DNA from: Saprospiraceae bacterium
GTDB lineage: Bacteria > Bacteroidota > Bacteroidia > Chitinophagales > Saprospiraceae
Assembly: GCA_028282725.1 (NCBI GenBank)
Contig: JANQHF010000064.1
Coordinates: 1 to 43,651, forward strand
Direction of reading: 5' to 3'
DNA: 43,651 bases
The position numbers and the translations under genes are program-made. This document shows positions 38,283 to 43,651 of the stretch, in pieces. The notes beneath the pieces were generated by a model. That model saw only the letters and a list, made by a program, of their open reading frames with translations, did no database searches and was not told the origin of the DNA. Each line of letters opens with the position of its first letter. Position 1 is the first letter of the stretch.

Positions 38283-38348
38283 ATGACAATGGATTATTCA
38301 GCTCGCTTTAGCTTCTACTTTTATTTTTTTGGTGACCCAAAGAAGTAG
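38283..38348 (+). CDS. Phe/Tyr-rich leader peptide of an attenuator
   Basis: A 21-codon frame, ATG 38283 to TAG 38346-38348, with a second in-frame ATG at codon 3. Eight of 21 residues are aromatic (five Phe, three Tyr), and residues 9-16 read FSFYFYFF. It sits between a consensus promoter and a terminator hairpin directly ahead of the prephenate dehydratase gene, the same design as the enterobacterial pheL leader, although the sequence is unrelated. Translating ribosomes would pause on these codons when charged tRNA-Phe or tRNA-Tyr is scarce. The peptide itself probably has no function. There is hardly any 5' untranslated region, so translation may begin leaderless. Confidence 0.8.
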   Translation: MTMDYSARFSFYFYFFGDPKK

Positions 38349-38386
38349 GACGCTATTGCACTGATTACAGATATAAGGAGTCCTGC
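38345..38386 (+). promoter_or_regulatory. Candidate antiterminator pairing
   Basis: GTAGGAC (38345-38351, overlapping the leader stop codon) can pair with GTCCTGC (38380-38386; one G-U pair). This uses the last bases of the left arm of the terminator stem, so the two structures exclude each other. A ribosome stalled at the Phe/Tyr codons (about 38307-38330) leaves 38345-38351 free to pair; a ribosome reaching the stop codon covers it. Confidence 0.6.
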
Positions 38387-38405
38387 CAAGTAGGGCTCCT
38401 TTTTT
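38375..38405 (+). terminator. Attenuator terminator before pheA
   Basis: AAGGAGTCCT (38375-38384) pairs with AGGGCTCCTT (38392-38401), a 10-bp stem with one G-U pair and a 7-nt loop, running straight into six T (38400-38405). It ends 10 nt before the pheA ATG. It would end a leader RNA of about 120 nt. It could also simply be the terminator of the gene ending at 38177, but the promoter and leader peptide in between argue for attenuation. Confidence 0.8.
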
Positions 38406-38415
38406 AATTTAAACG

Positions 38416-39273
38416 ATGCGACGACAGACCAAATTAGTTGTTCAGGGATACCCGGGTAGTTTCCATGATGTGGTGGCCAGAAAGTACTTTGGAAATAATC
38501 ATATCGACCTCATTCCTGCAAGCAGCTTCAGTGAATTGGCACATATTTTAGACGAAGATCAATCCATTCACTATGGCGTAATGGCAATTGAAAACAGTAT
38601 TGCAGGTAGCATTCTTCAAAATTATAAGTACCTGAGAGAACACAATTTTTGGATTTGTGGGGAAGCCTATTTGCGAATCAGTCACCAGTTGATGTGCTTG
38701 CCTGGTCAGACCTTTGAAGAAATCCAGGCGGCTGAATCACATCCCATGGCCATTTATCAATGCAGGGAGTTTTTTAAGAAAAACAGGCAGATCATCCTAA
38801 GGGAGTCGACCGATACGGCTCTTTCTGCCAAGCGCATTGCCGAAGGTCAATTGACCGGGGTAGCAGCTATTGGCAGCGAACTGGCCGCTGAGTTGTATGG
38901 GCTTGAAATTGTAGCTGCAGATATCGAAACTTCAAAGGTGAATTATACGAGATTCGTAGTAATCTCCAGACAAGCCGAATATAGTTCATTGGGTAATGCG
39001 AATAAAGCCTCCATCTATCTTCGTGTGCCTCACAAAGAAGGCAGCTTATTAAAAGTGTTGCAGGCCATAGCTGACCACAAAATCAATATTAGTAAGCTAC
39101 AGTCATTTCCGGTACTGGGATTGTTCAACACCTATTACTTCCATCTCGATCTGGAATTCGATGAAATATCCAGATATGAAAGTTGTATAGCTGATGTGAA
39201 ACAAGTCAGTTCGAATTTTGAAGAATTAGGAGTATATACCAAAGCCATAGTAAATGATCTTCAAACCGTCTGA
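38416..39273 (+). CDS. pheA: Prephenate dehydratase
   Basis: 285 residues. Converts prephenate to phenylpyruvate. The dehydratase domain (about 1-180) shows VVQGYPGSFHDVVARKYFG, YGVMAIENSIAGSILQNY and the NYTRFVVIS catalytic motif. The C-terminal ACT domain (about 195-280: SIYLRVPHKEGSLLKVLQAIADHKINISKLQSFP) is the Phe-binding feedback domain. No chorismate mutase part is fused here; that activity is carried by the protein at 41846-42961. First structural gene after the attenuator. Confidence 0.94.
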   Translation: MRRQTKLVVQGYPGSFHDVVARKYFGNNHIDLIPASSFSELAHILDEDQSIHYGVMAIENSIAGSILQNYKYLREHNFWICGEAYLRISHQLMCLPGQTFEEIQAAESHPMAIYQCREFFKKNRQIILRESTDTALSAKRIAEGQLTGVAAIGSELAAELYGLEIVAADIETSKVNYTRFVVISRQAEYSSLGNANKASIYLRVPHKEGSLLKVLQAIADHKINISKLQSFPVLGLFNTYYFHLDLEFDEISRYESCIADVKQVSSNFEELGVYTKAIVNDLQTV

Positions 39274-40429
39274 ACGAGTAAGTGATGTAAAACAATATTA
39301 CTTCGCAACTAAGCTTGCGGAAATTGGTGGTATGAATGCCAGAGGGGCAAACGTATTGAATCTCGGAATCGGAAGTCCCGATCTGCTTCCTCCTCAAATT
39401 GTAATTGAGACATTAAAAAATACAGCGGCTGATCCCAAGGCCAATATGTACCAATCGTACAGAGGCATACCTGAATTGAGAAAAGCATTTGCCGATCATT
39501 ACAGCGACTTCCTGAATGTTTACTTAAATCCCGATACAGACGTACTGCCTTTAATCGGATCAAAGGAAGGCATTATGCATATTGCAATGTCATTTCTCAA
39601 TGAAGGAGATGAAGTGCTGGTACCCGATCCCGGTTATCCGGCTTATAAGGCCACGGCAGAATTGGCCGGAGCCAGAGCAAGATTTTATGATCTGCAGGAA
39701 GACTTAAATTGGTATCCGGATCTTGACGCAATGCGATCTCCGGATTTAAGCAAGGTCAAGATCATGTGGATCAATTATCCCAACATGCCAACGGGAGCGA
39801 CCGTTGATCAGGAACAATTGAAAGAACTGGTTGCTTTCGCACGTGATCATGAAATCCTGTTGTGTCATGACAATCCCTATAATTTCATTTTAAACAAACA
39901 ACCTAACAGTATTTTTTCTGTCGATGGTGCAAAAGAATTTTGTCTGGAGCTGTATAGTTTAAGCAAGTGTTTCAACATGGCTGGCTGGCGTGTAGGGGCT
40001 ATGATTGGATCAGCTGAGTTAATCAATATTGTTATGCGATTTAAGAGTAATATGGATAGCGGGATGTATCTGCCCGTTCAGCTTGCAGCTGCCAGGGCCT
40101 TATCCCTTGGGATGGATTGGTTTGACAATTTGAATCAAGAGTATTCGGAACGAAAAAAATATGCATGCAGACTATTTGACTTGCTGAACTGTACCTATAA
40201 CGAAGAAAGTGCGGGACTGTTTGTTTGGGCCAAGGTTCCGGAATACGTACAGGAAGTTGAACAATGGATTGATGACATTCTTAATGAATCAAGGGTTTTT
40301 ATCACACCTGGTTTCATATTCGGTAAGAATGGCCAGAGATTTGTACGTATTTCCCTTTGTTCCAGCATAGCGCAATTTCAGGAAGCAGAATCTCGAATTG
40401 CTACAACTTTTGTGAAATCAATTGCATAA
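39254..40429 (+). CDS. Class I/II aminotransferase, likely aromatic
   Basis: 391 residues, overlapping pheA by 20 nt. PLP fold-type I enzyme with NLGIGSPDLLPP, DPGYPAYKATAELAGA, WINYPNMPTGA, HDNPYNFI and the PLP lysine in YSLSKCFNMAGWRVG. By context it most likely transaminates phenylpyruvate and hydroxyphenylpyruvate (or prephenate) for Phe and Tyr. Sequence alone cannot exclude aspartate or LL-diaminopimelate-type specificity. Confidence 0.85.
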   Translation: MIFKPSERVSDVKQYYFATKLAEIGGMNARGANVLNLGIGSPDLLPPQIVIETLKNTAADPKANMYQSYRGIPELRKAFADHYSDFLNVYLNPDTDVLPLIGSKEGIMHIAMSFLNEGDEVLVPDPGYPAYKATAELAGARARFYDLQEDLNWYPDLDAMRSPDLSKVKIMWINYPNMPTGATVDQEQLKELVAFARDHEILLCHDNPYNFILNKQPNSIFSVDGAKEFCLELYSLSKCFNMAGWRVGAMIGSAELINIVMRFKSNMDSGMYLPVQLAAARALSLGMDWFDNLNQEYSERKKYACRLFDLLNCTYNEESAGLFVWAKVPEYVQEVEQWIDDILNESRVFITPGFIFGKNGQRFVRISLCSSIAQFQEAESRIATTFVKSIA

Positions 40430-40431
40430 AC

Positions 40432-41310
40432 ATGAAGGAGAATAGAGTAATCGGTGTAGTTGGCTTAGGATTGATCGGTGGATCAATTGCAAAAGATCTT
40501 CACAAGGTTGGTTACGATATCCTTGGATTTGACAGCAATCCCATACACATTAAAAAAGCTATAGGTCTCGATATCATTTCAAGGGGATTGGAACTTGAAG
40601 AGTTGGCTAAATCCGCTGATGTGATTTTTGTAGCGATACCTGTGCGTGAGACCGGAGATGTCATAAGAGAGGTAATGGACTCCATGTCCTGGAATTCCGT
40701 TGTAATCGATACGGGTTCGACAAAGAAAAACATTTGTCAATCTGTGAGAAGTCATACCAAGAGAGGCAGATTTGTGGCGGGTCATCCTTTAGCCGGAACG
40801 GAATACAGCGGTCCACAGGCTGCAATTTTCGATTTATTTAAAGGGAAAAAGAATATCATTTGTGAGGAGCATTTAAGCGATGAAGACGCCCTTGACATAG
40901 CTGTGGAAATGTTCGACGAACTGGGAATGCAATGCATTTTTATGGATCCGGCAGAACATGACAAACACATGGCCTATGTGTCTCACCTCTCCCATGTCAG
41001 TGCCTTCACACTGGGTACGACTGTCCTCGATATAGAAAAAGATGAGAAGCAAATTTTCAATCTTGCCAGTACGGGTTTTGAATCCACTGTACGGTTGGCA
41101 AAAAGTTCGCCGCATACCTGGTCAAGTATATTCGTAGAGAACTCCGATCACCTTTTGAAAGCATTGAAATACTACATTTCAGAACTTGAAAAGTTTAAAA
41201 CAGCCATTGAGCAAAAAGATGAAGAGAAGATCAAGGATCTGATATCCGAAGCAAATGAGATCAGAAGGGTGTTGAATGGATTGAAATATAATATCGTGAA
41301 GTTGAGTTAG
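40432..41310 (+). CDS. tyrA: Prephenate dehydrogenase
   Basis: 292 residues from ATG 40432, two bases after the aminotransferase stop; the frame extends upstream into that gene but MKENRVIGVVGLGLIGGSIAKDLHKVGYDILGFD is the true N-terminus. The dinucleotide motif GLGLIGGS, then DTGSTKKNI, GHPLAGTEYSGP and DKHMAYVSHLSHVSAF are TyrA signatures. Oxidative decarboxylation of prephenate to hydroxyphenylpyruvate. No fused chorismate mutase or ACT domain. Confidence 0.94.
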   Translation: MKENRVIGVVGLGLIGGSIAKDLHKVGYDILGFDSNPIHIKKAIGLDIISRGLELEELAKSADVIFVAIPVRETGDVIREVMDSMSWNSVVIDTGSTKKNICQSVRSHTKRGRFVAGHPLAGTEYSGPQAAIFDLFKGKKNIICEEHLSDEDALDIAVEMFDELGMQCIFMDPAEHDKHMAYVSHLSHVSAFTLGTTVLDIEKDEKQIFNLASTGFESTVRLAKSSPHTWSSIFVENSDHLLKALKYYISELEKFKTAIEQKDEEKIKDLISEANEIRRVLNGLKYNIVKLS

Positions 41311-41331
41311 GTCGTCTGCAATAACCAATTT

Positions 41332-41747
41332 ATGAAAGACTCAATATCAAATCCAACCTCAATAACAACTTCAATCCAGAATATGAATCGTAAATCAAAA
41401 TTTTCAAAAATTTACGCCTATGAAGAGAGACTTGTTCGGTTTGCCGGAGAGATCTATTTTTTTGTGGGAAAATTGGAGGTAGTGCATTCTACAAATTATT
41501 ATAGAAACCAAGTGATTAGGTCTTCCGGACGCGCAGTGTTGAATTATGGTGAAGCGCAAGGAACCCTTACAGATAAAGATTTCATATATAAACTCAGTAT
41601 TGTGGTAAAGGAGTTAAAAGAATCAAGAGGTGTTTGAAGGTTATGGATTATATAAATCTTGGAGAAAGTAATTTAGTTCAAGAATTGTTAGCTGAATGTG
41701 AAGAATTGATTGTTATTGGATCTAAAATGATTCAAAATAAAAAATAG
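41332..41747 (+). pseudogene. Frameshifted four-helix-bundle (23S rRNA intervening-sequence-type) gene
   Basis: The family start is at ATG 41383 or 41332. The product reads YEERLVRFAGEIYFFVGKLE…NYYRNQVIRSSGRAVLNYGEAQGTLTDKDFIYKLSIVVKELKESR, typical of the TIGR02436-type four-helix bundle family, then ends at a TGA (41635-41637). The missing C-terminal helix continues in another frame (CLKVMDYINLGESNLVQELLAECEELIVIGSKMIQNKK) to TAG 41745-41747, so one indel near 41620-41630 split the gene. It lies inside the aromatic operon and has no evident role in it. Confidence 0.75.
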
Positions 41748-41845
41748 AACGATGACAATATTTACGCCATCAATTGAGGTTGAAGTTGAAATTGTTATTG
41801 AAACAGGTACAATATTAAGAACAACGAAACAACATACAATACACC

Positions 41846-42961
41846 ATGGAAACTAAGGAATCACAAACAACTTTTACACCGAGCTGGCTGCGCAAAACTG
41901 AGATCCCTGTAGTCATAGCAGGCCCTTGCAGTGCGGAAACGGAAGAACAGGTATTTGAAACATGCAGGGGTATAGCAGCCACAGGAAAGGCAGACATGCT
42001 CAGGGCCGGAATTTGGAAACCTCGGACTCGTCCGGGCACATTTGAAGGAATCGGAATTAAGGGACTTCCCTGGATGAGACAAATGAAAATGGAAACTGGT
42101 ATGCCAGTGACAGTAGAGGTGGCTAAAGCAGGACATGTTGAAGCCTGCCTTGAATTTGAAATGGATGTCCTGTGGGTGGGAGCAAGAACAACGGTTAACC
42201 CCTTTGCGGTTCAGGAAATTGCCGAAGCAGTTCGTGGTGTAGATATTCCGATTCTAGTGAAAAATCCGATTAATCCGGATTTGGCTTTGTGGTTAGGGGC
42301 AGTGGAACGATTTCAAAGAGTGGGCATCGAGAAAATTGGAGCGATACATCGCGGATTTTCAAATACATCTGAGAAGGTATACCGCAACAGGCCACAATGG
42401 CTAATAGCCATCGACTTCATGGACAGGATGCCGGAGATTCCGATGATCAACGACCCAAGTCACATTTGTGGTAATCGGCACATGCTCGGCACTGTTGCCC
42501 AAAAAGCCATTGACCTGGGATATGATGGATTGATGATAGAAACGCACGGAGATCCCGACAATGCATGGAGTGATGCAAAACAGCAAATTACCCCTGAGAT
42601 ATTTGGTCAAATGATTACCGATATGAAACTGAGGTATGATCTCGAGGACGACCCAAATGTCCAGGGGTCATTGGAATTCCTGAGACAGGAGATTAACCAA
42701 ATCGATGACGACCTCATCAATCTATTGGGTGAAAGAATGTCAGTAGTGAGAAAGATAGGCGAATACAAGAAAGAACGCAATATGACCATCTTTCAACCCA
42801 AACGATGGCATGAAATACTTGAAAAAGCTCAGATAAAGGGAGACAACAACAATTTGAGCGACCGCCTGATTGATAAGTTCCTGAGAGCAGTGCACGAAGA
42901 AAGTATTGATCAGCAGGAAAAGATCATGGAAGACAGATGGAAACCTAAAGTTTCGGAATAG
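41846..42961 (+). CDS. DAHP synthase fused to type II chorismate mutase
   Basis: 371 residues. The N-terminal ~265 residues are a KDO8P-synthase-like (type I beta) DAHP synthase: VVIAGPCSAET, RAGIWKPRTRPGTFEGIG, WVGARTTVNPFAVQEIAEA, KNPINPD, IGAIHRGFS, DPSHICGNRHMLGTVAQKAIDLGYDGLMIETHGDP. The C-terminal ~95 residues (LEFLRQEINQIDDDLINLLGERMSVVRKIGEYKKERNM…) are an AroQ chorismate mutase. One protein thus supplies both the entry step of the shikimate pathway and the chorismate-to-prephenate step, and the mutase part may give prephenate-responsive control. Last gene of the operon, so the attenuator at 38283-38405 may control it too. Confidence 0.93.
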   Translation: METKESQTTFTPSWLRKTEIPVVIAGPCSAETEEQVFETCRGIAATGKADMLRAGIWKPRTRPGTFEGIGIKGLPWMRQMKMETGMPVTVEVAKAGHVEACLEFEMDVLWVGARTTVNPFAVQEIAEAVRGVDIPILVKNPINPDLALWLGAVERFQRVGIEKIGAIHRGFSNTSEKVYRNRPQWLIAIDFMDRMPEIPMINDPSHICGNRHMLGTVAQKAIDLGYDGLMIETHGDPDNAWSDAKQQITPEIFGQMITDMKLRYDLEDDPNVQGSLEFLRQEINQIDDDLINLLGERMSVVRKIGEYKKERNMTIFQPKRWHEILEKAQIKGDNNNLSDRLIDKFLRAVHEESIDQQEKIMEDRWKPKVSE

Positions 42962-42982
42962 GAGATGACATTAATGGCAGGT

Positions 42983-43200
42983 TCAATAGCAATTGCAAGC
43001 TCAATAGCAAAGGCAGATTCAGAACCCAAAGGAGATACATCATTGTCATCCACCACAGATTACACAGATTCGCACAGATGATTTAACGTGCTTGTTCCTC
43101 GGCTTGGTTCGACCTCAGAACTTAGGTTTTCAATGACATTGCAATAGAAGACCCCATGGGGGTCAAAAAGCATTAACCATGTGGCCAGTACTACATCCGG
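42983..43200 (+). repeat. Direct repeat, copy 1 (about 218 bp)
   Basis: Closely matches 43329-43552 (offset 352 nt over most of its length, with one 6-nt indel near 43008). It contains CCACCACAGATTACACAGAT, a kind of CACAGATT-rich string I associate with Bacteroidota intergenic repeats, and a 6-bp hairpin GACCCCATGGGGGTC. No gene call is made in 42962-43568 apart from two short repeat-internal frames discussed in the findings. Confidence 0.85.
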
Positions 43201-43328
43201 CGCACCTTTTTGTATCACACAAAAAGTGTGACAGATGGGAAAAAGTATTCACAATTCATTCTCCACGGATTAACACAGATTGGAATGCATAGCCACCGAG
43301 TGAGGGGGAGAATGCCTTTTTGTCAAGA

Positions 43329-43552
43329 TCAATGGCAATTACAAGCTCAATATCGAAGGTAAAGGCAGATTCAGAACCCAAAGGTGACACATCATTGTCA
43401 TCCACCACAGATTATACAGATTCGCACAGATGATTTAACGTGCTTGTTTCTCGGCTTGGTTCGACCTCAGAACTTAGGTTTTCAATGACATTGCAATAGA
43501 AGACCCCATGGGGGTCAAATAGCATTAACCATGTGGCCAGTACTACATCCGG
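43329..43552 (+). repeat. Direct repeat, copy 2 (about 224 bp)
   Basis: Second copy of the element at 42983-43200. The two copies are separated by about 130 nt of unrelated AT-rich sequence that carries a shorter variant (ACGGATTAACACAGATT, 43264-43280). Substitutions between the copies are few. Confidence 0.85.
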
Positions 43553-43568
43553 GTAAGCGTCCGAGCAA

Positions 43569-43651
43569 CTACACCCTAAACTTCTGCGGCATCAATTGAT
43601 CTAAATCTGACAGCTTTGTGTCTGCAATGTTTTCCAGAACGTGAGTCAACC
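43569..43651 (-). CDS. C-terminal end of an IS66-type transposase, partial
   Basis: The minus strand is open from the window edge to TAG 43569-43571 and ends LTHVLENIADTKLSDLDQLMPQKFRV. This resembles the last residues of IS66 TnpC proteins (…WL.DVL.RI.D.K…L.ELLP..W). Only 26 residues are visible, so the call is tentative. Confidence 0.5.
   Translation of the reverse strand, partial: LTHVLENIADTKLSDLDQLMPQKFRV

Noticed and set aside
41752-41856. 34-codon frame overlapping the DAHP synthase start
   Set aside because: No aromatic codons, no terminator, and low-complexity Glu/Val content; probably leftover of the inserted four-helix-bundle region.
42983-43552. CRISPR-like repeat
   Set aside because: Just two long copies of about 220 bp, no short regularly spaced repeats and no cas genes.

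Overview
The window looks like chromosomal DNA of a Bacteroidota member, probably Saprospiria-like or a related marine or environmental lineage. This rests on C-terminal type IX secretion (T9SS) sorting domains on two secreted proteins, a DUF5916 outer-membrane-type protein, SpII lipoproteins, a fused DAHP synthase/chorismate mutase, and promoters of the Bacteroidota form TTTG-N19-TAnnTTTG. No rRNA, tRNA or CRISPR array was seen.

Layout. 1-2065: the 3' part of an IS630-family transposase, followed by a DUF5916 gene that has lost its 5' half next to it. 2234-3206: a two-gene zeta-toxin-like cassette. 3331-5641: DUF2304 protein, GT4 glycosyltransferase and lgt, overlapping on the minus strand. 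5758-7762: a minimal iscS-iscU-iscA set. 7836-11182 (plus): MeaB-type GTPase, secreted M23 peptidase and a Bcp peroxiredoxin, closed by a strong terminator. 11294-16237: a 1647-residue secreted protein with a lamin-tail domain, 11 repeats and a T9SS tail. 16496-16750: rpsT. 16917-19649: sucA carrying one in-frame stop codon. 19655-24277: secreted lipase-like hydrolase, thiolase, TPR/TonB-like protein and PhzF-like isomerase. 24309-26998: an intact zinc-peptidase-like lipoprotein gene and a decayed paralogue interrupted by an IS982 remnant.

27086-36478 is a complete minus-strand branched-chain amino acid operon, leuA-leuC-leuD-leuB-ilvD-ilvB-ilvN-ilvC, with a terminator-like hairpin between leuA and leuC. 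Divergent from it is a helical protein of unknown function (36624-38177).

38248-42961 is an aromatic amino acid operon: prephenate dehydratase, aminotransferase, prephenate dehydrogenase, a frameshifted four-helix-bundle gene, and DAHP synthase-chorismate mutase. Together these cover entry into the shikimate pathway and the Phe/Tyr branches. It is preceded by what I consider the most interesting element here. A consensus promoter lies almost directly against a 21-codon leader peptide rich in Phe and Tyr, followed by a terminator hairpin with a U-run and a competing antiterminator pairing. This has the full layout of a ribosome-mediated phenylalanine/tyrosine attenuator.

42962-43651 is a non-genic stretch with a direct repeat of about 220 bp, ending in the C-terminal codons of an apparent IS66-type transposase.
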